The position numbers were made by a program, and so were the translations under genes. Below, in pieces: positions 12,232 to 22,800 of a stretch of DNA of 64,000 bases (position 1 is the stretch's first letter; every line of letters starts with the position of its first letter). The DNA is from Nageia nagi (taxonomy: Eukaryota; Pinophyta): assembly GCA_050084985.1 (NCBI GenBank), contig JBITNC010000002.1, forward strand, positions 11,470,001 through 11,534,000, given 5' to 3'. The notes under the pieces were generated by a model, which saw nothing but the letters and a program-made list of their open reading frames with translations, searched no databases and was not told the DNA's origin.

Positions 12232-13130
12232 TCAGCATGAATATTTTTTTTCTTTGTAGTTCTTTACATTTCCATTACCGTTGTATTTTTCCTCCTTTTC
12301 CTTTTTATAACAATCAACTTCTTTATGATCTTGTATACTACAATAGTTACAATTCCCATCAAAAATTTTCTTAAGATAAAGAGTGTTTATTTTGTCTTTT
12401 ACATCTTTGTGCTTGAAGTGATTGTTGTTACCATTATTTCTGCTGCTATGTTTATTGTTTCTATTATTCCTGTTACTATTGTAGCCACTACCTCTTTTCT
12501 CAAACCTTTTGGAGGAAGAAAGGTAAGATTTATTTTGATGGTTGAACTTCTTTTTGAAAGGAGTTTTGGTTGCTCCAAGAGCAATATTAGTCTCCTTAAT
12601 AGAAAAAATTAACTCTTTATTATTAAGAGTTTCCTCATGCTTCAATAGGTGCCTTGAAAGGTTCTCAAGGGAGATGACTTCTTTTTCATCATCAAGCCTT
12701 GTTTCCATAATTATTACAAAGTTTCCAAACTTTGACAAAAGGCTTTGAAAAATGATGAAGACCATGAACTCATCATTGATCCAATTGCACCCACAAGCAA
12801 CAAGTTGGGTCCTTAGGTCAATAATTTTGTTCAAGTGTATAGCCACATTTTCATCTTCCTCTTGATGAGATTGAAGCAACTTCTAGAGAATGGTAAACTT
12901 TCTTGAAAAATTTGAACTAAGGTAGATTTTATTTAGCTTACCCCATGCTTCTTTTGTTAAGGTTGATGAGGATATCATCAAGAGCACATCATATGAAACT
13001 GCACGATAAATCATGGAGGTTGTTAACTCATTCTTTATGTTGTAAGCCTCTAGTGCCTTCTTATTTGTAGGAGGTACAAGGTTCTCATTCACTGTTTACC
13101 ATAGCTTTCTTGCCTGCAATTCAACTTTCA
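12232..13130 (-). pseudogene. Copia B gag remnant with CCHC zinc knuckle
   Basis: Two frames (13092-12883 and 12879-12232) together cover a UBN2-type Copia gag. They include a helical domain with NDEFMVF and LSRHLLKHEE, an Asn/Arg-rich stretch, and an intact-spacing zinc knuckle CNYCSIQDHKEVDC (C-x2-C-x4-H-x4-C). A frameshift near 12880 splits it. Compared with Copia A gag, the knuckle cysteines are better preserved. The knuckle binds the element RNA. Confidence 0.85.
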
Positions 13131-14256
13131 TCTAAGGTTCCCAAATCCCATAGTTGGAACCATCAAGAATGTGTTTGGGTAAAAAGGATTCTTCTATTTG
13201 CTATATAAAAAAAATGTAAAATAATAAGCATGTGTTTTCAATGAACCAAGTAAATAATATATGTTATATTCAACACTAAAGACATGTTTGATTTGATTCA
13301 CAAGTGCAAATATTTTACAATTCAATTAATAACCCATGTACCCAAATACATTTCTCATCTCAAAAATCATAGATGTAGAGTGATAATGTTGAGGCTTGTT
13401 TTCTTGTCTAAAATTAGGCCTTCAACTGGATGCCCACACAAGAGAAGCCCAAGTACTACCAATCCTCAACCAATTCTCCTTGGGCAGCAATATACTCTCA
13501 TAAGGAGAAGTACTAGCTATTTTTCAAGGTTTTGATATTTATTGGATCGACCAAATTATTAATCTTGATTAGGTTTCAAGTTATCCTCCTAGGTTATTAG
13601 GATAATCCCTGAAGGAAATGCATAATAAGGAGAAGTGTAATCTCCTTAGGCAAGATTTTTGTAAAAATTAAAAAACTATTTTATAAAGTTTTACATATGT
13701 AAACCCTCACCCTCCTCATTGGCAAAAAAAATTATTTGTCAGAATAATCAACCCAATAAAATTTTGCATACGGTTTTGAAGGAAAAAATGAAGTATATAT
13801 ATTTTACTCAACTGTAATATAAAAAAAAGCTATGCAAAATATAGTAATATAATGGGTAATTTTAAGATTACCATTTTTTTATTTTACTAACAATAAGACA
13901 TTTTAATGAGAAAGAAATAATGTAACAAAATATATTGCTATAAAATATTTGCATGTAAATTTGAAGGAAAAAAAATATAGATAGATTTTTTTTTACTCAA
14001 CTTTTGATAATAAAAACCTTCAAAAATAATGAAATATATGTAAAAAATTATAGCAATATGATAGGAAACTAACAATAATACATGTTAGTATGCAACAAAA
14101 ATATATTGCTATGTTAAGTAAATCAAGATAAAGAGAAGTAAGATTATACCTTGAATCACTTTTACCTCTCAATGGAGTGAAGGATAAAGAATGAGGACCT
14201 CCAAGATGAAGATGTAGAGCCTCAACTCTAAGGATGTGAAGAGGGGCCTTCAAGTT
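13131..14256 (-). other. Copia B untranslated leader
   Basis: This is an AT-rich stretch with no supported gene. Segments 13260-13620 and 14150-14256 align with the Copia A leader ends, but the A leader is about 1.8 kb longer in the middle. Confidence 0.55.
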
Positions 14257-14747
14257 GCTCTGATACCAATTGAAAACATTGAACTATAACAAGAACAATC
14301 CTAAACTACCAAGATCACATGAAAGCTTACAATTACATTTAACAAATACACAAAACAATATCACAACACAAGATGTAAAGTGGTTCCTCCAATTAGGAGT
14401 ACATCCACTAACTATACCTTTACTTCTTTCACAAATACAACTCTCTTACAATCCTCCTAATCTCAACTTCTACACTTCTATCCTATAGCATAACCTTACT
14501 CCACAATTGGTATGTTAATACAAAGAGGGAGCCTTCTATGTATAGGCCAAAATCTCTTTTTGGATTACCTAAGCATGACATGCATATATTTGACCCAAGG
14601 GGCATGCTCATAACTTGGAGTGTAGGACAAGTTACATTATTATATCCACTAAAATACTTAAGGTATCAAACAATACCCTTAAGTATTAGTGAATTTACAT
14701 AGAAGATTTAATACAACCTTTATAATAATGCATTATACATTCCAACA
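14257..14747 (-). repeat. Copia B 5' LTR and primer binding site
   Basis: The LTR is 14271-14747 (477 bp), starting TGAAAAC and ending CCAACA on the + strand, so the TG..CA termini are intact. The segment 14257-14268 is GCTCTGATACCA, the exact complement of the TGGTATCAGAGC primer binding site for plant initiator Met-tRNA. It lies 2 bp from the LTR edge, which fixes the orientation as -. Confidence 0.9.
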
Positions 14748-15668
14748 AGTTGTAGGGGCTATTGGTGGTTCTTCCACTAGAACAAGTTGTTGGGGAGCAA
14801 TGGTTGGTTCTTGAACTCGGGGTGGATGATTACGATGGTTGGAAACCACTTGCCATTCATCGTTGCCACCCTTGGTAGAAGCAACTGAGGCTATAGCTGT
14901 TAGGAAGGCAGATAAAGTTTGTTCTTTGAATCTTCCTACCATAAGTGGGCAGTCCCAAATCTTGTGAGCAAAGGATTAACAACAATAGCAAGTGTTCAAG
15001 AGGTTGATGTAGACCACCCTTTGATGAAGAATCAATTCTTTAATATGCACATCAATAAACTCTTGGAGATCTTTAGTGAGGCAAACTTTAACACAAACTT
15101 ACCGAGAGGACTGAGTCGAGAAGAACCTTTTTGGTTCAAAGCAAACAAAAGACCCTAATGTTTTAGCTAAGGTATGCAAATACTTCCAACATAAAATATG
15201 TAACCCAGCAAACTCAAGCCACATTGGGACTTCAATGGTAACCTCACTATCAACTGTAAAGTATCTATGGTATATTTGCAGAATTAATAGGAAATTTTGA
15301 ACCGTCCATGTTCCTTTGTTCAACACTTTTTGTGCATGTGCAAAGTTAGAGAAATGAAATAGAAAATAGCCCTTGGTGAGGTTCTGGACATTTTCTACCT
15401 TAATACTATAAGGGGTCCAAACTTGGCTAACCCAAGAATGCAACATGGAGTCATTGGGGATCCTACCTAGAAAATAACCCACCAGGGTATGCGATTCAAA
15501 CCATTGACAAGTAGCACTAAAATCTTCTACACGAATAAATGCTTGGGGAATAGAACCTTTACCTCATGTTCCACCTCCAATAGAAACTTGCGGGGATGTT
15601 TCCCTGGTGCCATTGCTCACTCCAGCTACTTCACCATCAAGTGAATAGTTGGTAAGAGTGGTGACCAT
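14748..15668 (-). pseudogene. L1-type LINE ORF1 N-terminal part (DUF4283-like, zinc knuckle)
   Basis: The - strand frame starts near 15668. The 127-codon open piece (15482-15099) contains the DUF4283 pattern of plant L1 ORF1 proteins: FLFHFSNFAHAQKVL, a GTW..N segment, then a PMWLEFAGLH region. A zinc-knuckle-like region (about 14940-14990) and a low-complexity C-terminal piece (14942-14748) follow. ORF1p binds LINE RNA. It has an early stop near 15570 and frame changes. It is cut at 14748 by Copia B, and the LINE resumes at 8706. Confidence 0.8.
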
Positions 15669-16280
15669 AATAAAGGGCAGTGGAATCACCCAAGGTGGGC
15701 ATAAATGTGATGTCCAATCAAGTTAATATCTCAAAAAATCTTTGAAGAGAAAAAGCAATGTGACAGGAAAACCAAAACCCTAAACTCAGAAACATGAAGA
15801 AGGTTCGACTCTCAACTCTACACACTTGAATATACCCTCAATCCATCAAAACTTAAAAAAAATAAAAGATGTTCAAAGAACTGCCAAATTCCATGGCTGA
15901 TTCTATGGTAAAACATTGAATCTTCTTCCATTGTATGTTAGAATAAAAGAAATAGACAAAAAATAATCCAAATACCATAGAGCTTCTGAAATCAAGCCTT
16001 CAGATAAGAAAGTTATCATCAACAAAATACTCATTGGTTGAGAAAAGAGACTCCGTACTTTAAATTTACTAAAATAACATACAATAACAAATAACCAAAA
16101 ACTTCTCCAACTAACACTTATACATATAATATAGTCCACGAGCTTTACATATTGATGGAGATGTCAAGTTTCGATATAAAGATTCATATTCAAGTCTTTC
16201 GAGGCTTGAAAATTTTAAAGTTAAAAATTTTAGGGTTAAATTCAAATCCATTAGAAAACATCAAAAAAGTAATGAAATGT
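15669..16280. other. Spacer: possible LINE 5' end and upstream region of the GBP gene
   Basis: No gene is supported here. The first 100-200 bases are probably the LINE 5' untranslated part. The rest is AT-rich sequence upstream of the GBP-like gene promoter. Short - strand frames (15903-16139) show no family likeness. Confidence 0.5.
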
Positions 16281-16288
16281 CCCATTCT

Positions 16289-16326
16289 CCAATCTAATTA
16301 AAAAAACCTATACATTATATATATAC
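16289..16326 (+). promoter_or_regulatory. Putative core promoter of the GBP-like gene (CCAAT and TATA-like)
   Basis: A CCAAT pentamer is at 16289-16293 and a TATATATATA run at about 16316-16325. A TATA box about 30 bp upstream would put transcription start near 16350, leaving a 5' leader of nearly 400 nt before the ATG at 16740. The signals fit a plant promoter, but AT-rich DNA gives such matches by chance. Confidence 0.4.
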
Positions 16327-16435
16327 TTCCATTTGCTTCAAAATAAAAAATTACTTCCTATTTCCTACTAACGTGGTCAAACAAAATCCGAGTGTGACGC
16401 TGTCGTACGCAAATGTTTCAGCATCAATTGCCAAT

Positions 16436-16519
16436 ATGAATGGGAAGGCAAGGAAGTCCAAGGCAAAGCATATGCGAAGCCGCTTAAAAGAATCAAGGTA
16501 TAGAGGACCCTTTCAATAA
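16436..16519 (+). other. Upstream ORF or alternative first exon, very basic peptide
   Basis: An ATG at 16436 opens 27 codons rich in Lys/Arg (starting MNGKARKSKAKHMRSR) and ending at TAA 16517-16519. After codon 20 plus two bases (16497) there is a possible donor GTATAG. That site is in phase 2, the same phase as the acceptor of exon 2 at 22138. It could therefore be a regulatory uORF in the 5' leader, or an alternative first exon giving a form without a signal peptide. A second uORF starts at 16413 and overlaps it. Confidence 0.35.
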
Positions 16520-16739
16520 CCGATAGCCACAAGTAAAGGAAAAGTGCTATGGATGCCTTTTATTTCACTTCATCTCACTGAGCTTTGCAGCCGGGAAGCA
16601 TGGCATCGAATCAACATTTATATAGATAGGTACGTTTCTATACAGGTTAATGATTTCTTCACGATCTTGCTACTCTGGGCTAACGTAACTGTGATCTTAT
16701 TGGGCCAGATCTCTTTAGTCATTGTGAAGAACTTGGCAA

Positions 16740-16843
16740 ATGCTAATGGGGTGCCTTCAGATTTTGTTGCTGTTATTGCTATGGAGTATATGTTTTCTGG
16801 GTTGTACGGGAGACGTTCCCTCATCATCCTATTATCACAGAGC
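16740..16843 (+). CDS. GBP-like gene exon 1: signal-peptide-like N-terminus
   Basis: The first ATG after an in-frame TGA (16725-16727) opens 34 codons plus two bases: a short N-region, then ILLLLLLWSICFLG, a typical hydrophobic core, then a small-residue GCTG before a polar stretch. The donor AGC/GTAAGTG at 16844 is a strong consensus and its phase 2 joins exactly to exon 2, completing an Ala before FPIIEPD. A second ATG lies at 16746. A longer frame over 16544-17005 overlaps but is in another phase and is not the gene. Confidence 0.85.
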
Positions 16844-19800
16844 GTAAGTGGGTCCTTCTCTTCTTGTTTGATAATATCAATTCCGTACGTATCGGATATG
16901 CAATGCAATGCAATGCGATGCCCATTGAAGGATTTCAATGCCCATTACAGGTTCCATAATCCGGTGAAGCATTTCAATGTGTATTATAGGATTTTAGTTG
17001 GGTAATGCTTACAAGGAAAAATGGCAAAAGTTTAAGGATGATTAAGGTTATTAGGAACTTATTTGGATGGTTTTAACTTTACAATGTAATGGGAAAGATG
17101 GGTTTCAATGAGAAGTGTTGGAAAAGGTAGGATTGCAGAAATATTGTTGACCTTTGATTAGTTAGAAACACGCATTTTTCAGTTCATTTATATTCAAGTA
17201 CTTCATGGCTCCAAATTTCTTTTTCTTTTCTATGGCATTCAAGATTTTAGAACCCCCACTCATCAACATATCCAAGCGTTTAATAAAATGGCTATGTTAT
17301 CGCTATGCATTATTGGGCAGTGGCCATCAAGGGGTAAGGATGATAATGGAGACATTTAGACATTTAAATGAAGAAAACAAGTGAATTTTGAAAACATTTT
17401 TTACCTGGTAGATTCCCCTAGCCTGGAACCTCTTCTAGTATCTCAGCTCTGGACTTTGTCTGTATCACTAGCCTCATTCGTTGAGTATTTCCAATGAGGG
17501 AAGGCACACTGAGATCAACAGTAACACATGTTGACACATTGACATGTCTCCTAAGAATTTGAACTTGGGTTCCACTGTGCAAATCCGTTTACTTATCACT
17601 TCAGCTCATCACACTCAACAATTATTTATGTTATTTATTGTTTTATTTTCTGAATATACTGTGATATGTAAATTACTAACCAGCTCACAATGGGCTGACC
17701 AAGATTAACCATACACCTCTTCTTCCCATTTTGGTGCTTTACCACCTAAGGTATACGAGTCTTGAAAACATTATTATTTTTTGTTCTCTATGTATTTTGT
17801 GTTTTTAAGAAGCAAATAACTGTGTTTAGGCCATGAATCAGTGTACAGTATATCTACCTCAGCTCTTGTCCTTTATGTTATAGCCCCAACCTATGGAAAA
17901 ATGTTTCCAAAAGAGTCGAATGCAGAATGAGGCACATGAGAAAAAGGTGCTTAGCATCATGAATGTTGTATGGTAATCCAAACATAAGATAGATCTTTTT
18001 ACTATATGGGTATTGGGAGTAGTTGATGACGTGGTTAACCAAGTTCTGCTCCCATTTGTTACATTGGACAACATATGCAATGTCCGTTTTGTGTTACTAT
18101 ATTGAGTGGAGTTCTCAAGTTGAAAACAATTGGGGACTAGCAACATATTTTAAATGAAACGTAATTACCATGGGGGTTTGGTTTTGCATATGACATATTG
18201 TGGTAGTAATCACCCCTCCTCACTGGTAGAGCACAGCCTGACAGACTGGATCAAAAAATAGTTTTGTTGTTTAAAAAGTTGAATAAGCTAGACATGTTCT
18301 TATTTTAAAGCTATAGCTCGTATTTTCAATGATAATGTGCAAGTTATATGGTATCAGATGGAGCGGTGAAGAGCAAGATCCATAGATTAATTAAAATTTT
18401 GATATCCTTATACTCTTGAAATATCCGGATTTGCTTTCATTTGTGCCAAGAACTTGGTCAGCAGAGTGAAAATCATGTAGATATTTGTCACAAAAACATA
18501 TCAGTTAAGCACCTTAATCTATGCCCATGGGCAGATAGTACGTGAATGTATAAAGTGCTTTCAACATTTTGCAAACAATTCAAACTGATAAAATAATCAG
18601 AAATCATCTGTCACTAGTATATGGATGACATCTGTTGTCATAAAGTTAGTGATATGACATTGACGATGATCTCTCTACAGGGTGTTGTATATTGTTGAGA
18701 AATTATTGGGAAATGAAAAAGATAGAGAAGACTGTTAGGGCTTGTCCACAAGACCAGGAAAGTTACTGTGATACTGTTGTTATGTGCCAGATCTGTTGGA
18801 ATTGTGATGCTTATGAAACAAGAAGACAAACTTTACTTGTGTCCATGTAGTGCGCAAGTGTCAACTTAGTCATTCATTTGAGAATTGTAAGTGTAACTGT
18901 GTATATTATTTGTTATGACATAGATAGAAAATATATAATTGAAGGGAAGACAAAATGTCATTTCCAGTCCCTACGATAGAGCAGTATTAGTTGTTAGTAG
19001 TAGATTGTATGAAAAAATCAGTTGGTTTGAGTTGCAGGTGAGTGTAACTCATCTTGTCACTGTGTTGTGGAACTGAGTAATTGAAGACAGTCATTTATAC
19101 TCCTTTCTTCCTTACGCGTCTGATTCGTAAATGCTGAATTTGTCTTAGGTTCGTCATATAGAATCCTTTCCTGCAAGTGTAAACTCATTTCTGCTCTTAT
19201 TCCTTGAATGCCCACGTTCTGGTACCCTTAGTCCTAGAACGCTACATTTTGGCACCCCTGTCTTAGAATGCTGGCGTTCTGGTCCTGGGTGTTTTTCAGG
19301 CTCAGTGGAGTTGGAATTTCATAAGATGTGGGATGCACTAACATTTTTGCAACTTGAATTTGAAAAATCTAAAAAATGTCAAAAACTATGCAAAATCCAA
19401 AAATAAATTGGAATTGCATAATATGATACTACCAAGAAGTAAAATTTGAATATTTTTGCACAATGCAGCATCCAGATGAATACATCCTTGGAAAAAGACT
19501 TATCTCAAAGATTGGATAAAACTAAGCTAGAATAAACCCTTTTTCTCAGACATTGCGATAGAAACTAAATCCAACAATATTCTTCAAAAATAGAAAACAA
19601 CAACTAAATCTTGGTAGTTAATATGAAGAAGAGAGTAAAAGATTACAAAAACTTCCCTGAGAAGGGTATGGTTTAAATTCTTAAGCCCAAAGACTCCAAG
19701 AGAAGTATGGATGCTGCACTTGGGCAAGAGGTGTCCCAGATTGTGACCACAGTTTTCTTCTTATCCAAAAGAACCTCCTATTCTTAGGTTTACGAGGCTT

Positions 19801-22800
19801 TTTATATTTTCTTTTATTCTTTTTGCTGTTTACATGTGGGATAAATAACAAGAAGTTACTTTATCCAATGCACATAACTTAAAGTAACTTTTCCCTTTTC
19901 CATACCAACACTAATTTAAGTTACTTCAGAAACAACTGTATTGAATCTACCTCTAATTCCTTCCTTTTAAGTATGTAAAAGGCATTTGACCCCAGGAAAC
20001 TTTTTCCATAAGACCATGACTATATAATATATGAACAAAAAAGTTCATAATAGTTAGACAGAGAGGTAACATGCTTTATGATATTGTAAGCACACTTTGG
20101 ACTAGAGGAAAGAAAGAAAGAAAGAAATTTTATTAACGTCCACGGGAGACCAAGAGCGGTCTATGGGATGACTGTAGGGAGTACATTGTATCACTCTTGG
20201 TGGGATTTGAACATGAGACACTCTGTGAAACAGGGTCACAACATGACCAACTCAACCAACAGACTGTAGTAAATTTATGGAAGACAAGGACAAAAACTTG
20301 GGAAGTGGATGATACGGAAACTTACATAAGTTACAAGTGCTGAAAATGACATGCAGTCTCCAGTTAATAGTCTCCTTTATTGGAGGTTCCAGTGGTAGCA
20401 GTTCAGCTACCTGGGAGGAACTTGTGCCAGTTTATGGCTAATGATTCCTTGAGTTAAAATACTTGATTTTGACCAATGCTTGGTCTGGTTTGATCCTATG
20501 ACCATAAACATGGGTGTATGGATTTTCAATGAGTATTATGGATGGCTATGTGTGAATTTGATACTAGCAACATACAAGTACTAGAATGAATGGTAATTTT
20601 GGAACTCAGTAATCAATTTGTTTGGGGACAAAGACACATCTTTGTCATTTTCTTGGTCAATTGTTTCATCCAATTATGCTCTAAAGTGGTTGTCTGTTTG
20701 GGTGTTACCAAACTGTTGGTAAACCGTATAATCAGCTATTACATCATAATATGGTGGTTTGTAGGTATCTAATATCTTACTTACGTAATGGCATAGTAAC
20801 TAGTAGTTAGTTCTAATGTTGAACGTGTGGTTATTTAAGCTTAGACATAGATGGTGAACTGCTGAAGTCCATGTATGTGATGCTTCAGCTTCGTGTGCAA
20901 ATTGCTATAATTGTAAAGACTTTCTAATACTTGAAAAGATTTTAGAGTCTTGTCTTAGCAGACTTGGCTAAGCTTGGGAAAGTCTTTTTAAGATCTGCAC
21001 ATTCTCAATGCTATGGAACAACCAGCCGAAATGGTAAAAGACATCCTATTCATATATGTTTATTAATTATCGTTTTATTATTCAATAATTTGCCACCTTT
21101 CAATCTTTCCATATCAAATCAAACTAATTGCTATCAAGTTATGAACTGCCATTGGTCTTTATTTGCATCAAGACATGCTTGATTCATGAGTTGATTTCGT
21201 TTATATCCCAGTTGTGAACTGTGATTGTCTTGCATAAGGTAGCTCTTAGGTCCTTATTATTCATGAAATTTGCTCAATTTCTACCCATCTTTTAGTTCAA
21301 AATTCAAAATTCAAAATGAATATTGTTTTTCCATTGGACCTTTCCTTAATTGATTTTTATCATTTGCTTTTTGTCCTCATTGTATGTAAGAAGCTGCTTT
21401 TTGTTTGCATTGCCAATTGATACTTGGATATGTATTTCCAATGTATATAAACTCATTACCTCATTATGAAAGCTGTGTTAATCACCTTGGATAAGTTGTG
21501 TTAAATTATCTCATTACTGCCTTCATTTTATGAGCTTCCCAACTTGTTTTTTTAAAGTGACATTTACTAAGCACTTGTAAATATTAACTATATCCAAAAT
21601 CATTTCCTCTATCATATGCTGCATTTAGGATTCTTTTTACTCAGAAATATGGTTACAACATTTTGTCTTATCTGTGCTTACTATTTCTGACATGCTACAT
21701 ATTGACCCTAGACAATCACATGTGGCACTAGACCTTGATGGGTTCTGAAATAAAGAGGATTGACTGCACATACAAATTAACTACCCTTGGCAAATGTTTT
21801 GCAAGGAACATAATGAATGTGGGTTCTGAAATATAGAGGATTGACTGCACAGACAATTTAACCAGCCTTGGTAAATTCTTTGCAAGGAATATAATGAATG
21901 TACATTATGTACTGTGCGGCTTTATCCTAGTTCTATTTTTGCTTTGTTTCTTGAATAATAGCAGTCTCTTTGCAAATTAACCATGATTTTGCATTCTGCT
22001 GATTTTCTAAGTCTTTTATTACAGGCTAAAACATTTTCATCCTAAGCCTTTTATTTTTGGCCATCTTCACTTTTTTTGTAGCATGTTCTTTTAATTTCTG
22101 TGTAATATGATTGAAAATAATAAATATTCTGGTGCAGGTTTCCCATAATAGAGCCAGATGCTGGACATACAAAATTGGTTATTGCAAATGAAGGATTAAA
22201 TGCAATATCTAGAATAACAAATCCAATAGCAGCAGTTGCGGTATGTATGAGCTCTACATAAAATATACCATTAGATGGCATGCTTGAATGTATTCTACAA
22301 GATTGGAAAGTTCTAGAGCTTTTGATGCTATAATATTAAAAAAAGAGCACTATGCCTTTATATTACCATTTAATTAGTTGTTTTGCCTATTGAAGGGTTT
22401 GAAATAATGGAACTTATTACAGGTTTCTTCACTTGTGCATTCCAACATGTTTATTTTCAATTCCCCTCTTGATGAGATGTGCACAAGGCCAAACTTGTTT
22501 ATAGTGTTAGATATTGTTGATTGCTTCCAATTATTCCTTTTTTTTGGTAAAAGAAAAAGAAAGAAAAGAAAATATATTAATGTCCACAGGTGACCAAAAA
22601 CGGTCAATGGGACTGGAAGGTACAAGTGTGCAAAGCAACATGCGGGGCCCTAGTGACCCAAAATAACAAACAAAGTAGCTTGCCGAAAACAATAGAGGGG
22701 CTAAGCCCTAGCAAGGAAACGCAAAAATGAACAAAAGACCTAGTGAAAACAAGCTTAGTCTGTCGGTGATATGGCCGACGAGATTGCCTCGGTGCTGCTG

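Larger units (their letters stand above)
8707..14747 (-). mobile_element. Ty1/Copia LTR retrotransposon B, inserted in the LINE
   Basis: The - strand order is LTR (14271-14747), PBS (14257-14268), leader, gag (about 12232-13130), protease (11853-12224), integrase (11034-11600), reverse transcriptase (about 9834-10750) and RNase H (about 9310-9830). Sequence and layout match Copia A. Both sides are flanked by pieces of one LINE: ORF1 at 14748 and later ORF1/ORF2 at 8706. The left end does not carry a copy of the 14271-14747 LTR. It holds about 0.5 kb of AT-rich and tandem repeat sequence instead. Possible target-site remnants are AGTTG (after 14747) and GGTTG (left), matching 4 of 5. Confidence 0.82.
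16844..22137. other. GBP-like gene intron 1 (5.3 kb)
   Basis: A non-coding, AT-rich intron. It contains a small minisatellite (19206-19290), a SINE (about 20108-20266) and an 81-bp tandem duplication (21740-21901). Weak open frames inside it (17859-18146, 20590-20772, 20964-21182) have no recognisable domains. Confidence 0.8.

Noticed and set aside
16544-17005. 153-codon + strand frame as the first exon of the gene
   Set aside because: It overlaps the true exon 1 in a different phase, carries no conserved motif, and cannot join exon 2 in frame. The frame starting at 16740 gives a signal peptide and an exact phase match.
17859-18146. 95-codon - strand frame in intron 1
   Set aside because: No recognisable domain; spliced out as intron; isolated.
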